From positions 62,001 through 126,000 of the forward strand of contig NZ_BDBI01000011.1 of assembly GCF_001612905.1 (NCBI RefSeq): 64,000 bases of DNA, given 5' to 3'. The notes below the pieces were generated by a model that saw only the letters and a list, made by a program, of their open reading frames with translations, did not search any database and was not told the DNA's origin. Both the position numbers and the translations under genes were made by a program. Positions 52,920 through 62,742 of the stretch are shown here, piece after piece (the stretch's first letter is position 1; each line of letters opens with the position of its first letter). The stretch comes from Nocardia ignorata NBRC 108230. GTDB lineage: Bacteria; Actinomycetota; Actinomycetes; Mycobacteriales; Mycobacteriaceae.

Positions 52920-54765
52920 GAGCGTCGGGACGCAGCCGGTCGACGAGCTCGTTCACCCCGCGGCGAACCGCCTTGGCCCGCTCCACCGACATGAACCGGT
53001 GCATGATGTACCACGACAGGTTTTCCTCCAGCGAGGAATACACGTAGAGGTCGCAGACGGTTTCGGCCAGTGCCCTGGCATCGGGATCCTCGATGGTGGC
53101 GATCCCGTCGACGAACTCCTCGAGCACCAGCCGGTCGATGTGGGCGGTGCCTGCGGCGAGGATGTGGTCCTGGGCGTTGTTGAACGCCTCGAAGGGGCCG
53201 GTGTCCTCGGCGCGGGCCCGCAACCGGTGCGCCGCGGTGCGCAGCAGGTAGTCCTCACGGTCGGCGAACAACTGCAGCTGCACGTCGCGCTTGGACAGGT
53301 CGCCCTCGTCGACCGATTCGTCGTTGCGGTCGCGCAGTGTCTGAATCAGTTGGCGCACACCGGTATTGCGGCGCACCACGTCGCCCGCCATGGTCGCGGC
53401 GAAGCGCACCCAGCCGAGTGCGTCCAGGTCACGGATCTCGTCGGCGTAGGCGGTGAGCAGCTCCTTGGCGACCAGCTGGGTGAGGACCACATTGTCGCCC
53501 TCGAAGGTGGTGAACACGTCGGTGTCGGCCTTGAGCGTCACGAGACGATTCTCGGTGAGATACCCGGCGCCGCCGCAGGCTTCGCGGCATTCCTGAATGG
53601 CGCGCGTGGCGTGCCGGGTCTGGGCGACCTTCAGACCCGCGGCGCGCTTCTCCAGCGAACGCTGCGCACCGGGCTCGATCTCGGCGCCACGCTGGACGAG
53701 GTCCATCCGGCGCACCAGGTCGTTCTGCGCGAAGGCCAGCGCGAACGACTTCGCGACCAGCGGCAGCAGCCTGCGCTGGTGGCTGCGGTAGTCCAACAGC
53801 AGGGTTTCCGCACCGGTGTCGGGGTCGGCGAACTGACGCCGGGCCAAGGCGTAGCGCACCGCGATGCTCAGCGCCACGCGCGCACCCGCCGCGGCGGCGC
53901 CACCGACGCTCACCCGTCCGCGCACCAGCGTGCCCAGCGTCGTGAAGAAGCGCCTGCTCGGGTTCTCGATCTCGGAGGTGTAGGTGCCGTCCGGTGCGAC
54001 ATCGGCGTAGCGGTTGAGCAGGTTCTCGCGCGGGATGCGCACGTTGTCGAACACGATGCGCCCGTTGTCGACACCGGGCAGACCACCCTTGCGGCCGTCG
54101 TCGGAGGTGGTGACACCGGGCAGGTCGGCGCCGTTCTCGTCGCGGATGGGCACCAGGAAGCAGTGCACGCCCTGGTTCTTGCCCTCGGTGACGAGCTGGG
54201 CGAACACCGCCGCCATCCGGGCGTGCTCGGCGGCGCCACCGATGTAGTCCTTGCGCGCCGACGGCGTCGGGGTGTTGACCACGAATTCCTGAGTGGCCGG
54301 GTCATAGGTGGCCGTGGTCTCGAGAACCGCGACATCGCTGCCGTGCCCGGACTCGGTCATCGCGAAACAGCCGAGCAGGTCGAGCGAGATCAGCCGCTTG
54401 ATGTAGTCGCGGTGCCGCTCGGTGCCGAGGTTTTCCACGGCACCGCCGAACAGGCCCCACTGGACGCCGGATTTCACCCACAGCGAGAGGTCGGCGTAGG
54501 CCAGCATCTCGAGACCGGTGACCGCGCCGCCCGGATCGCCGGTGCCACCGTTCTCGGGGCGGAACCCACGCTCGGGGTAACCCATTCCCGCGATCACCCG
54601 CATCTGCTCGAGCACTCGTGCGCGAGCGTCCTTCAGATCCAGGTCGGGATCGCCGGTGAAGCGGTCGTCCGCCAGCTGGGTGCGTGCCTGTTCCCTGACC
54701 GCGCGCCACGGTCCGTCCAGCGCTGCGCGGAGGTGTTCTGCCGTCGTCGATGTGCCGGTAGCCAT
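52834..54765 (-). CDS. Large acyl-CoA dehydrogenase / acyl-CoA oxidase-like protein
   Basis: A 643-residue acyl-CoA dehydrogenase-fold protein, longer than the standard 380 and in the range of acyl-CoA oxidases. The FAD-domain signature reads LLGCFAMTESGHGSDVAVLETTATYD, with a following hydrolase-free region (GVHCFLVPIRDENG) as in oxidases, and the C-terminal half has EACGGAGYLTENRLVTLKADTDVFTTFEGDN, also oxidase-like. The ATG at 54765 is preceded on the minus strand by TATGGT (54773-54778) with a 7 nt gap, pointing to a leaderless mRNA; ATG 54777 is an alternative. It is divergent from the TetR gene at 54867 and could share its operator. Confidence 0.88.
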   Translation of the reverse strand: MATGTSTTAEHLRAALDGPWRAVREQARTQLADDRFTGDPDLDLKDARARVLEQMRVIAGMGYPERGFRPENGGTGDPGGAVTGLEMLAYADLSLWVKSGVQWGLFGGAVENLGTERHRDYIKRLISLDLLGCFAMTESGHGSDVAVLETTATYDPATQEFVVNTPTPSARKDYIGGAAEHARMAAVFAQLVTEGKNQGVHCFLVPIRDENGADLPGVTTSDDGRKGGLPGVDNGRIVFDNVRIPRENLLNRYADVAPDGTYTSEIENPSRRFFTTLGTLVRGRVSVGGAAAAGARVALSIAVRYALARRQFADPDTGAETLLLDYRSHQRRLLPLVAKSFALAFAQNDLVRRMDLVQRGAEIEPGAQRSLEKRAAGLKVAQTRHATRAIQECREACGGAGYLTENRLVTLKADTDVFTTFEGDNVVLTQLVAKELLTAYADEIRDLDALGWVRFAATMAGDVVRRNTGVRQLIQTLRDRNDESVDEGDLSKRDVQLQLFADREDYLLRTAAHRLRARAEDTGPFEAFNNAQDHILAAGTAHIDRLVLEEFVDGIATIEDPDARALAETVCDLYVYSSLEENLSWYIMHRFMSVERAKAVRRGVNELVDRLRPDALTLVEAMGVPESMLRAEMLHDASVFDRS

Positions 54766-54838
54766 GCCTTCGACCATAGCCCGGTCGGCGACGTACCGGC
54801 TGCGGCGAAACTCCCTCGCACACCCTCTTGTGGACTGA

Positions 54839-54874
54839 TTGAACACTCGTTTAGTATATTGAACATGTGTTTAA
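54839..54874 (+). promoter_or_regulatory. Tandem operator over the TetR gene start codon
   Basis: Two units of TTGAACA-N3-GTTTA(A/G) occur at 54839-54854 and 54859-54874, offset by 20 bp (about two helical turns). Each is itself a partial dyad (TTGAACA against TGTTTAA). Unit 2 covers the GTG start at 54867, and TATATT (54855-54860) between the units is the likely -10 box of a leaderless transcript. Binding here would block both initiation and elongation. The divergent acyl-CoA dehydrogenase promoter begins about 75 bp away. Confidence 0.65.
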
Positions 54875-55514
54875 CCAACAGCCCGTTTCGCAAGGATCCC
54901 CCACCGACCTGAGCACGGCCGCGCGCATCCGTGACGCCGCGATCGACCTGTTCGGAGAGCAGGGATTCGGTGTCGGCGTGCGTGCCATCGCCACTGCCGC
55001 CGGGGTGTCACCGGGCTTGGTCAATCACCACTTCGGGTCCAAGGACGGCCTGCGCGCGGCGTGCGACGAACGAGTGATCGAGATCATCCGCGACGAGAAG
55101 TTGCGGGCCATCCGCGCCACCGGTCCGACCGGGATGCTCGACGCGTTGGCCGAGATCGAGATCTACGCACCCTTGGTGGCCTACATGCTGCGCAGCTTCC
55201 AGGCCGGCGGACCGCTCGCCGAGTCGCTGCTCGAGCACATGATCGACGACGCCGTGCAGTACACCCAGGCCGCCGTCGACGAAGGCCGCATCAAACCGAG
55301 CCACGATCCCGTGGCCCGTGCCCGCTATCTGGTGCTCTGCCATGTCGGAGCCATGAACCTCTATCTGCAGATGCGTAGTCAGCGCGAGGGAAAACTCGAC
55401 TACGGCAAGGCGATTCGCGAGCTGTCCACCGAACTCACCTTCCCGGCCATCGAGCTCTACACCCAGGGCATGCTGACCGACCCGTCTCTGCTCGACTCTC
55501 TCCTCGAGGAGTAG
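54867..55514 (+). CDS. TetR-family regulator (RaaS/Rv1219c-like) of ABC exporter
   Basis: A 215-residue TetR protein with a helix-turn-helix at about residues 18-62 ([43 protein letters not shown]). The GTG at 54867 is in frame and lies 6 nt after a TATATT -10 box, while the ATG two bases earlier is out of frame. The three-gene order TetR, ABC ATPase, permease is that of M. tuberculosis Rv1219c-Rv1217c, where the regulator controls an efflux pump linked to antimicrobial survival. Autoregulation is likely because the operator lies on its own start codon. It ends 2 bp before the ATPase gene. Confidence 0.9.
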   Translation: MFNQQPVSQGSPTDLSTAARIRDAAIDLFGEQGFGVGVRAIATAAGVSPGLVNHHFGSKDGLRAACDERVIEIIRDEKLRAIRATGPTGMLDALAEIEIYAPLVAYMLRSFQAGGPLAESLLEHMIDDAVQYTQAAVDEGRIKPSHDPVARARYLVLCHVGAMNLYLQMRSQREGKLDYGKAIRELSTELTFPAIELYTQGMLTDPSLLDSLLEE

Positions 55515-55516
55515 CA

Positions 55517-56434
55517 ATGCCGTCCCCCATCCAGCAGGTCGTCGAAACCCGCGACCTGCGCAAAACTTTCGGTCGCTTCACCGCTCTCGACGGGCTCGAC
55601 CTACAGGTCGGGCCCGGTGAGATCCACGGGTTCCTCGGACCCAACGGTGCGGGCAAGTCCACCACCATCCGCATTCTGCTCGGCGTGCTCCGGGCGACCG
55701 GCGGTTCGGCGCAGTTGTTCGGCCGTGACCCGTGGGCCGACGCGGTGTCGCTGCACGAGCGGATCGCTTATGTGCCAGGCGATGTCACGCTGTGGCCGTC
55801 GCTGTCGGGCGGGGAAACCATCGACCTGCTCGCCCGCATGCGCGGTGGCCTCGACCAGGCGCGCCGCGCCGAACTGATCGAGCGCTTCGAACTCGACCCG
55901 ACCAAGAAGGCACGCACCTATTCCAAGGGCAACCGGCAGAAGGTGGCGCTGGTGTCGGCCTTCTCCGCCGAGGCCGACCTGCTGATCCTCGACGAACCGA
56001 CCTCGGGCCTGGATCCATTGATGGAGCAGGTCTTTCAGGAATGCGTGCGGGACGCCGCCGCGCGCGGCGCGACGGTGCTGCTGTCGAGCCACATCCTCTC
56101 GGAGGTGGAGCACCTGTGCGACCGGGTGACCATCATCCGCGCGGGCCGAACCGTCGAATCCGGTTCGCTGCGCGAACTGCGTCACCTGAGCCGCACCGCG
56201 ATCACGGCCGAATTGATCGGCGACCCAGGCGATCTGAGCACGCTACCCGGTGTCGACGACGTGGAGCGTGACGGTTCGACTCTGCGCTGCCAGGTCGACG
56301 CCGACAATCTGGGCGCGCTCATCCGGGTACTCGGTGACGCGGGCGTCCGGAGCCTGACCAGCACTCCCCCGACGCTGGAAGACCTGTTCCTGCGCCACTA
56401 CCACGTCGATCAGCCCGAGAAGGTGCGCGCATGA
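55517..56434 (+). CDS. ABC transporter ATP-binding protein (DrrA/Rv1218c-like)
   Basis: A 305-residue ATPase subunit of a drug-efflux-type ABC transporter. Walker A is GPNGAGKST (near residue 45), the signature YSKGNRQK, Walker [14 protein letters not shown] and the switch LSSHILSE. The divergent signature [10 protein letters not shown] in place of LSGGQ is typical of DrrA-like subunits. The C-terminal about 80 residues form the extension common in this group. The ATG at 55517 has GAGGAGTAG upstream. It overlaps the permease gene by four bases (ATGA). Confidence 0.93.
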   Translation: MPSPIQQVVETRDLRKTFGRFTALDGLDLQVGPGEIHGFLGPNGAGKSTTIRILLGVLRATGGSAQLFGRDPWADAVSLHERIAYVPGDVTLWPSLSGGETIDLLARMRGGLDQARRAELIERFELDPTKKARTYSKGNRQKVALVSAFSAEADLLILDEPTSGLDPLMEQVFQECVRDAAARGATVLLSSHILSEVEHLCDRVTIIRAGRTVESGSLRELRHLSRTAITAELIGDPGDLSTLPGVDDVERDGSTLRCQVDADNLGALIRVLGDAGVRSLTSTPPTLEDLFLRHYHVDQPEKVRA

Positions 56435-58062
56435 GCACGCTCACCGCCACCGGTCGCTTCACCGGAACATCGCGTGCCGCAGACGAGTTCACCGGCACCG
56501 GGCAGATGCTGCGGCTCGCCCTGCGCCGTGACCGGGTGGTCGCCCCGCTGTGGGCATTGCTGATCGGGCTGATGCCGGCGATCCAAGTGGTCTCGATCAA
56601 AGATCTCTACTCCACCCAGGAACAGCTCGACAGTTTCGCCACGACGACAGCCGCCAGCCCGGCTCTGGTCGCCATGTACGGCCCGGTGTTCAGTTCGGCC
56701 CTCGGGTCTATCGGCACCTGGAAGGCCGGGGCCATGTACGCGCTCATCGCGATCGCGGCCGTACTCACCGTGATCCGGCATACCCGGGTCGAGGAGGAGA
56801 CCGGGCGCGCGGAACTGGTCGGTGCGACGAGCATCGGGCGGTTCGCCGGCCTCACCGGTGCGCTCCTGCTCACCTACGGCGCCTCGGCGATCGCCGGAAT
56901 CGCTTGTGCGGCTTCGCTGCTCGCGACAGATCTGCCCGTCGCGGGGTCGCTCGCGTTCGGTGCGGCGCTGGCTGCGTCCGGCGTCGTCTGGGGCGCGATC
57001 GCCGCGGTCGCCGCGCAATTGAGCACGGGCGCCAGGATCGCGCGCGGAATCGCCCTGGGGTCCCTCGGTGCGGCGTTCGCGATTCGCGCGGTGGGCGACG
57101 CGGGAAACGGTGTGCTGTCCTGGTTCTCACCGGTGGGCTGGTGCCTGCAGATCCGGCCCTTCGCTCACGAACGGTGGTGGGTGCTCGTGCCGCTGCTCGT
57201 CCTCGGTGCCGGTGCGACACTGCTGGCCTACCAACTGCTGCGCACCCGCGACCTCGGCGCGGGCCTGCTGGCCGACCGGCCGGGCCCGGCTACGGCGGGC
57301 ACCTCGCTGTCGGGACCGTTCGGGCTGGCCTGGCGGCTGCAGCGTGGGTCGCTGCTCGCCTGGACGACCGGTTTCGCTCTCTACGGTCTGCTCATCGGTG
57401 GCGCGGTGACGGGCATCGGCGACATGCTCGACGGCAGCGAATCGCTGCGCGATGTCATCACCTCGCTCGGCGGTTCGGACGATCTGGAGAAGTCGTTCAT
57501 CGCCTACGCCATCGCGATGCTCGCGGCCGCCGCGTCGGCCTACTCGGTGTCGGCCGTGCTGCGACTGCACGAGGAGGAGAACACCGGTCGCACCGAAAGC
57601 GTGCTGGCGGCCGCTGTCGGCCGGATCCGGTACGCGGGCAGCCATCTGCTGTTCGCCCTCGGTGGCCCGGCGGTGGGCCTGCTGACCGCCGGGCTGGCGA
57701 TCGGTGTGGTCTGGGGTGCGACCGGTGGCGACCCGGGAAACAAGATCGGCCAGGCGCTCGCCGCGGCGGCCGTGCAACTGCCTGCCGTGTGGGTGGTCAC
57801 CGCCGTCGCGGTGCTGCTCGTCGGCGCCCTGCCCCGGTTCGCGCCGCTGAGCTGGGGTGTGTTGAGCGCGATGGTCGTGGGGTTCCTGCTCGGCTCACTG
57901 GGCAGCTTCCCGCAGTGGGTGCTCGATCTCGTGCCGTTCGTGCATCCGCCGAAGCTGCCGGGCGCGGAGTTCACCGCCACCCCGATCGTCTGGTTGCTGG
58001 CGGTCGCGGGAACCGGCATCGCGGTGGGGTTGTTCGCCTACCGTCGCCGCGATCTGCGCTGA
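56431..58062 (+). CDS. ABC transporter permease (Rv1217c-like exporter)
   Basis: A 543-residue integral membrane protein with about 12 helices in two similar halves of six; each half contains a short charged segment ([18 protein letters not shown] and [19 protein letters not shown]) that repeats and probably contacts the ATPase. Single-chain permeases of this double length (about 540) pair with one ATPase type, as in Rv1217c-Rv1218c and tetronasin-type exporters. Start overlaps the ATPase stop (ATGA). It probably exports a hydrophobic drug, lipid or polyketide. Confidence 0.9.
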   Translation: MSTLTATGRFTGTSRAADEFTGTGQMLRLALRRDRVVAPLWALLIGLMPAIQVVSIKDLYSTQEQLDSFATTTAASPALVAMYGPVFSSALGSIGTWKAGAMYALIAIAAVLTVIRHTRVEEETGRAELVGATSIGRFAGLTGALLLTYGASAIAGIACAASLLATDLPVAGSLAFGAALAASGVVWGAIAAVAAQLSTGARIARGIALGSLGAAFAIRAVGDAGNGVLSWFSPVGWCLQIRPFAHERWWVLVPLLVLGAGATLLAYQLLRTRDLGAGLLADRPGPATAGTSLSGPFGLAWRLQRGSLLAWTTGFALYGLLIGGAVTGIGDMLDGSESLRDVITSLGGSDDLEKSFIAYAIAMLAAAASAYSVSAVLRLHEEENTGRTESVLAAAVGRIRYAGSHLLFALGGPAVGLLTAGLAIGVVWGATGGDPGNKIGQALAAAAVQLPAVWVVTAVAVLLVGALPRFAPLSWGVLSAMVVGFLLGSLGSFPQWVLDLVPFVHPPKLPGAEFTATPIVWLLAVAGTGIAVGLFAYRRRDLR

Positions 58063-58072
58063 AAGGGAATGG

Positions 58073-58097
58073 GCCGGTGCGTCTTCGGCGCACCGGC
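58073..58097. terminator. Bidirectional terminator between permease and sugar transferase
   Basis: GCCGGTGCG (58073-58081) pairs perfectly with CGCACCGGC (58089-58097) around TCTTCGG. It fills the 35 bp gap between convergent genes and abuts the sugar-transferase stop codon. Confidence 0.7.
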
Positions 58098-59594
58098 TCA
58101 GTACGCGCCCTCGCCCCGGGTGACCACCCCGATGGTTCGGGCGATGAGGGCGACGTCCAGCACCATCGACCAGTTCTCCACGTACGACAGGTCCAGGCGC
58201 ACCGAATCCTCCGGTGACAGGTCCGAGCGTCCACTCACCTGCCACAGCCCGGTGAGCCCTGGCTTCACCAGCAGCCGCCTGCGCATCTCGCCGTCGTAGG
58301 TGTCGACCTCACGCTGCACCTGTGGCCTCGGCCCGACCACGCTCATCTCACCGCGCAGCACATTGAAGAACTGGGGCAGTTCGTCGAGACTGTATTTGCG
58401 CAGGAAGCGGCCGACCGGCGTCACCCGGGGATCGTCTTTGACCTTGAAGAACACCGGGTTTCCGCCGTGCTCGGCGATGAGCTCGTCGACGGTGGTGTCG
58501 GCGTCGGGGCGCATACTGCGGAACTTGATCATCCGGAACGGCACGCCGTCGCGGCCGATCCGCTCCGACAGGTAGAAGACCGGGCCGGGGCTGCTCAGCT
58601 TCACCGCCAGCGCGATGGCGAGCAGCACCGGTGCGCTGAGCAGCACCACCATGGCCGCGAAACAGAAGTCGAACAGCGCCTTACGAGTGGACTTGGCCCG
58701 CCCGTAGCGCGGGCGGTCGATGTGCAGCATCGGCATCCCGGCCACCAGCCGGTGATTGAGGCGCACACCGGCGATGTCCACGACACCCGGTGCCACGATC
58801 AAGTCGACGCCGAGCGGGTCGAGTTCCCATGCCATGCGCCGCAATTCGGCCGGGCCGAGATGGTCGGTCGCCGCGACAGCCACCGAGCCCGCCCCACTGC
58901 GGCGCACGGCGTCGAGTACGGAGCGGTCGTCACCGAGAACCGAGGCGCCGCCGAGGGTTTCGACCCGCTCCCCCGACCCGGTCGGCACGCACACCCCGAC
59001 CACCCGGTACCCGGAGGCCGGGTCGTCGGTGAACGCCGTAGCCATGGCGTGGGCGGCTTCGGGCGAGCCGACGACGAGCACCGCGGTGTGGCAGCGACCT
59101 TCGGCCCGCAGGCTGCGCAGTTGCCTGCGCCAGGCCAGTCGCCCGGCGATCAGGCCGAACAGCCCGGCGGGCAGGGCGATGGCCAGGTAGCCACGGGCGA
59201 ATTCGATGCGGAACAGCAGCGCGAGGATGGCGAGGACACCGAACAGGCGCAGGCTCGCCGAAACCAGCCTGCGGAATTCCTCGCTGCCGGTGCCGATCAC
59301 CTGGGGTGCGCGGGTGCCGTACCCGTGCAAGAGCGCGAGCCAGCCGAGCGCGAGGGCGAGCGACACCGCGGAGTAGCCGATGTCGTACGGCAACGGCCAG
59401 GCCAGCGTCGAGTCGACGGGTCCGTCGAACCGCAGCACCTGCGCGGTACCGACGGCACCGACGACAGCGACGGCATCGGTGACGACCAGGCGCCGCACGA
59501 ATGCGGTCTGCCAGCTTTCCCGTCGCAAGTCGTGCACCGCGTGCACGCCGGTGACGGCATCCATCTCGCCACTACTGGTGAGCTCGTAGCTCAT
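58098..59594 (-). CDS. Polyprenyl-phosphate sugar-1-phosphate transferase (exopolysaccharide initiating)
   Basis: A 498-residue enzyme of the WbaP/WcaJ-like polyprenol sugar phosphotransferase group. The N-terminal half has four membrane helices and a CoA-like nucleotide region, a fifth helix is at about residue 310, and the C-terminal catalytic domain carries KFRSMRPDAD, VTPVGRFLRKYSLDELPQF, GEMSVVGPRP and KPGLTGLWQVSGRSD. It transfers a hexose-1-phosphate to undecaprenyl phosphate, starting synthesis of an extracellular or cell-wall polysaccharide. I choose the ATG at 59594 with GGGGAGGTG upstream; a longer frame to 59750 has no support. It is divergent from the glycan operon at 60066 and probably initiates the unit that operon modifies. 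Confidence 0.92.
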   Translation of the reverse strand: MSYELTSSGEMDAVTGVHAVHDLRRESWQTAFVRRLVVTDAVAVVGAVGTAQVLRFDGPVDSTLAWPLPYDIGYSAVSLALALGWLALLHGYGTRAPQVIGTGSEEFRRLVSASLRLFGVLAILALLFRIEFARGYLAIALPAGLFGLIAGRLAWRRQLRSLRAEGRCHTAVLVVGSPEAAHAMATAFTDDPASGYRVVGVCVPTGSGERVETLGGASVLGDDRSVLDAVRRSGAGSVAVAATDHLGPAELRRMAWELDPLGVDLIVAPGVVDIAGVRLNHRLVAGMPMLHIDRPRYGRAKSTRKALFDFCFAAMVVLLSAPVLLAIALAVKLSSPGPVFYLSERIGRDGVPFRMIKFRSMRPDADTTVDELIAEHGGNPVFFKVKDDPRVTPVGRFLRKYSLDELPQFFNVLRGEMSVVGPRPQVQREVDTYDGEMRRRLLVKPGLTGLWQVSGRSDLSPEDSVRLDLSYVENWSMVLDVALIARTIGVVTRGEGAY

Positions 59595-60065
59595 GAACCG
59601 ACACACCTCCCCTATCGGGAGTCGAACCCTTCCGATCGCCGGCGACCAGAACGCGACCACTGCGATGGCCGCTACGCCCCTCGATTCGAAACCCGTGGGA
59701 CGATCGTTACACATCGCCGAAATTCCTCCACATCGAAGCGCAAGCGCCACAACGCGATCCAGAGATTAGCCCAGCAGCACGGAGAGCGGTGGACGAGATA
59801 ACGGAAAGTCCATGGCACTTCGATATGAAGGCAGGAAAAACGATTTCCGGAGTGGGCGATGTCACATCTGCGGGAAGAATGGTCGCCTTCGCCGGAAATT
59901 AGCCGATCGCGGTTTCACCTGGCCTGACCCCCGATATGAGCACCGCGGTGTTTCCCAGGTCGCAACATTTTCCGGCGGCTATGGCCTGCGCCGCGCTGTA
60001 ACGTCTCGTCCCGCAGGACCGAAGTCCGGCATGTCCGGCATCGGCCGCGACAATTCTCGCGTCTG
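59595..60065. promoter_or_regulatory. Divergent promoter region of the glycan locus
   Basis: A 471 bp gap between the sugar transferase and the methyltransferase. Its centre (about 59790-59900) is clearly less GC-rich than the genes around it. It contains TAACGT (59997-60002) as a possible -10 box for the rightward operon and the direct repeat GTCCGGCAT (twice, about 60025-60042). A frame of 84 codons at 59812-60066 is not convincing. No terminator or known RNA was recognised. Confidence 0.4.
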
Positions 60066-61322
60066 ATGAAGGTGGACCCGTTGCAATGTCGGCTGTGTGA
60101 TTCCGGGCAGCTCACGAGCGTGCTCGACCTGGGCGCCACCCCGGCGTGTGAGAGCTTCCTCGACAGCGAACGGCTCGAGTCACCCGAAATGACCTATCCG
60201 CTGCATCTGCGGCTGTGTGAGCAATGCCTGCTGTTGCAGATCCCGGCGCTGATCACCCCCGAGGACACGTTCACCGAGTACGCCTACTTCTCGTCGTTCT
60301 CCGACAGCTGGGTGCGTCACGCCGAAGACTTCGTCGACACCGCGGTGCGGCGTCTCGGACTCGGTGCCGAATCGTTCGTGGTCGAGGTGGCGAGCAACGA
60401 CGGATATCTGCTGCGGCACGCAGTGGCACGCGGTATCCCGTGTCTGGGCATCGAGCCTTCGATCAACGTCGGTGCCGCCGCCCGCGCGGTCGGTGTGCCG
60501 ACGGAAACCACGTTCCTGCACGAGGATTCGGCCGCGCGGGTGCGGGCCGAGCACGGACCGGCCGATCTGGTCGTCGCCAACAACGTCTACGCCCACATCC
60601 CCGATCTGCGCGGTTTCACCCGGGCGCTGCGCACCCTGCTCAGCGACGACGGCTGGCTCAGCATCGAAGTGCACCACGCCCTGAACCTGGTGCGCCACGG
60701 CCAGTTCGACACCATCTATCACGAACATTTCCAGTACTACACCCTGCATTCGGCGCAGCGCGCGCTCGCGGTGGGCGGGCTGACGGTCGTGGACGTGGAG
60801 TTGCTCGACACCCACGGCGGTTCGCTGCGGCTGTGGGCGCGCCCGGACGCCGTCGCCGAGCCGGGTCCGCGGGTCGCCGAGGTGCTCGACCTCGAACGTG
60901 AAGCCGGGCTGCACACTCCCGCCGGATATCTGGACCTGGCGCCGCGCGCGGAGGCGGTGCGCCAGGAGTTGCTGCGCTTCCTGCTCGACTGCCGTGCGCA
61001 GGGCAAGCGGGTCGTCGGCTACGGTGCTCCCGGCAAGGGCAACACCCTGCTCAACTACTGCGGCATCCGACCCGATCTGCTCGAGTACACCGTCGACCGC
61101 AACCCCTACAAACACGGGCGCTACACCCCTGGCACCCGCATCCCGATCCATCCGCCGGAGCGCATCGACGCGGACCGGCCCGACGTTGTGCTCGTGCTGC
61201 CCTGGAACCTCGAAACCGAGATCAGCGCACAGCTGAGCCACGTGGGCGAATGGGGCGGCGAACTGGTCTACCCGCTGCCGGTGCTGCACCGCGGCGAGCT
61301 GGAAACGAAAGTGAATCGATGA
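60066..61322 (+). CDS. SAM-dependent sugar C-methyltransferase (NovU/TylC3-like)
   Basis: A 418-residue protein with the three-part layout of deoxysugar C-methyltransferases. The N-terminal zinc-binding region has CRLCDSG and a later CEQC; the SAM-binding motif VVEVASNDGYLLR lies near residue 105; the C-terminal Methyltransf_14-type domain contains GYGAPGKGNTLLNYCGI. Such enzymes methylate a keto-deoxysugar nucleotide at carbon 3 or 5. The ATG at 60066 was chosen by homology (MKVDPLQCRLC). Its stop overlaps the next start (ATGA), beginning a run of overlapping genes, so it should act on the nucleotide sugar produced by them. The sugar is unknown. Confidence 0.88.
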   Translation: MKVDPLQCRLCDSGQLTSVLDLGATPACESFLDSERLESPEMTYPLHLRLCEQCLLLQIPALITPEDTFTEYAYFSSFSDSWVRHAEDFVDTAVRRLGLGAESFVVEVASNDGYLLRHAVARGIPCLGIEPSINVGAAARAVGVPTETTFLHEDSAARVRAEHGPADLVVANNVYAHIPDLRGFTRALRTLLSDDGWLSIEVHHALNLVRHGQFDTIYHEHFQYYTLHSAQRALAVGGLTVVDVELLDTHGGSLRLWARPDAVAEPGPRVAEVLDLEREAGLHTPAGYLDLAPRAEAVRQELLRFLLDCRAQGKRVVGYGAPGKGNTLLNYCGIRPDLLEYTVDRNPYKHGRYTPGTRIPIHPPERIDADRPDVVLVLPWNLETEISAQLSHVGEWGGELVYPLPVLHRGELETKVNR

Positions 61323-62095
61323 AGGTCGTGTTGTTCTGCGGCGGGTACGGCATGCGCATGCGCGGCGGGTCCGACGACATCGTGCCCAAGCCGATGCAGC
61401 TGGTCGGTCCCCGACCGCTGCTGTGGCACGTGATGCGGTACTACGCGCACTTCGGGCACAAGGAATTCGTGCTGTGCCTCGGCTACGGCGCCGAGCACAT
61501 CAAGAACTTCTTCCTCACCTACCAGGAGACGGCGTCCAACGACTTCGTCATCCGCGACGGTCAGGTCGAACTGCTCGGCGCCGATATCAGCGACTGGTCG
61601 ATCACCTTTGTCGACACCGGGGTGGAGTCGGCGATCGGTGAGCGGTTACGCCGGGTGCGCGAGCATCTCGACGGTGACGAGTTCTTCCTGGCCAACTACG
61701 CCGACGTGCTCACCGACGCACCGCTCGACACCATGATCGAGCGTTTCCACGCCTCGGGGGCGGCGGCGTCGATGATGGTCGTTCCCCCGCAGTCGTCGTT
61801 CCACTGTGTGGACATCACCGACAGCGGCGAGGTGAAGGACATCATGCCGGTGGCGCGGATGCCGCTGTGGGAGAACGGTGGGTTCTTCGTGCTCAGCCAG
61901 GAGATCTTCGATCTGCTGCCGCCCGGGGGTGACCTGGTGGCCGACGCGTGCGGCACGCTGGCCGGGCAGGGTCGCCTCTTCGGATATCGGCACCTGGGCT
62001 TCTGGAAGCCCGCCGACACGTTCAAGGAGCGCGCTGAACTCGACGACGCCTACCGCAACGGTTCGCGGCCGTGGATGGTGTGGGAGTCGGCGTGA
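61319..62095 (+). CDS. Sugar-1-phosphate nucleotidyltransferase (RfbF-like)
   Basis: A 258-residue nucleotidyltransferase. The N-terminal signature VVLFCGGYGMRMRGGSDDIVPKPMQLVG is that of glucose-1-phosphate cytidylyltransferase (RfbF) relatives, with VLCLGYGAEHIKNFF and the metal-binding NYADVLTD following. RfbF makes CDP-glucose, but the base specificity of this protein cannot be read. The length agrees with RfbF (about 257). The ATG at 61319 overlaps the methyltransferase stop, and its own stop overlaps the deacetylase GTG. It should supply the activated sugar for the operon. Confidence 0.88.
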   Translation: MKVVLFCGGYGMRMRGGSDDIVPKPMQLVGPRPLLWHVMRYYAHFGHKEFVLCLGYGAEHIKNFFLTYQETASNDFVIRDGQVELLGADISDWSITFVDTGVESAIGERLRRVREHLDGDEFFLANYADVLTDAPLDTMIERFHASGAAASMMVVPPQSSFHCVDITDSGEVKDIMPVARMPLWENGGFFVLSQEIFDLLPPGGDLVADACGTLAGQGRLFGYRHLGFWKPADTFKERAELDDAYRNGSRPWMVWESA

Positions 62096-62742
62096 TCGGT
62101 TTGTTCACCCGTCCGCCGAAGCGGATCGCGGTGCTCGGCGCGCACTGTGACGACATCGCCATCGGCATGGGTGCCACCCTGCTCGCGCTCACCGCCGCAG
62201 ACCCGGAGGTCGAGGTGCGGGCACTGGTTCTCTCCGGCGGCGGCACCGCACGCGAGGACGAGGAACGCGCGGCACTCACCGCCTTCTGCTCCGGGACCAA
62301 ACCCAAGCTCGAGGTGCTCGACGTGCCGGACGGGCGGGCGCCCGCGCACTGGGATCGGATCAAGGACGCGCTCGGCGCGTTCGGCCGCGGCGGTGAACCG
62401 GAGGTGGTGTTCGCGCCGCATCGCGGAGACGCCCACCAGGATCACCGGTTGCTCGCCGAGTTGGTGCCCACCGAGTTCCGTGACCACCTGATCCTCGGCT
62501 ACGAGATCCTCAAGTGGGAGACCGATACTCCGGCCCCGACGCTGTACCACCCGATGGATGCCGAACTGCTGCACCGCAAGTCGCGGTTGCTGCACGAGCA
62601 CTATCCGTCGCAGGCGGGCCGGGACTGGTTCGACGAACAGGCCTTCCTCGGATTGGCCCGGATGCGTGGCGTGCAGTGTCACGCGCCGTATGCCGAGGCT
62701 TTCGTGCTCGACAAAGCGATCATCAGATGGGAACAGGCGTGA
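62092..62742 (+). CDS. PIG-L family deacetylase
   Basis: A 216-residue LmbE/PIG-L-type zinc-dependent N-deacetylase. The metal-binding motif AHCDDI (His-x-Asp-Asp) lies near residue 19 and the second metal site HRGDAHQDH near residue 110. In mycobacteria relatives act on N-acetyl-glucosaminyl compounds (MshB, Mca). The GTG at 62092 overlaps the nucleotidyltransferase stop (GTGA), with GGGAG upstream. In this operon it probably removes an acyl group from an amino sugar or its nucleotide. The glycan context distinguishes it from mycothiol enzymes. Confidence 0.87.
   Translation: MIGLFTRPPKRIAVLGAHCDDIAIGMGATLLALTAADPEVEVRALVLSGGGTAREDEERAALTAFCSGTKPKLEVLDVPDGRAPAHWDRIKDALGAFGRGGEPEVVFAPHRGDAHQDHRLLAELVPTEFRDHLILGYEILKWETDTPAPTLYHPMDAELLHRKSRLLHEHYPSQAGRDWFDEQAFLGLARMRGVQCHAPYAEAFVLDKAIIRWEQA

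Noticed and set aside
59812..60066. 84-codon frame with a CHICGK motif before the methyltransferase
   Set aside because: A single CxxC is weak evidence, no Shine-Dalgarno sequence is present, and the rest has no recognisable pattern. It is more likely leader DNA.
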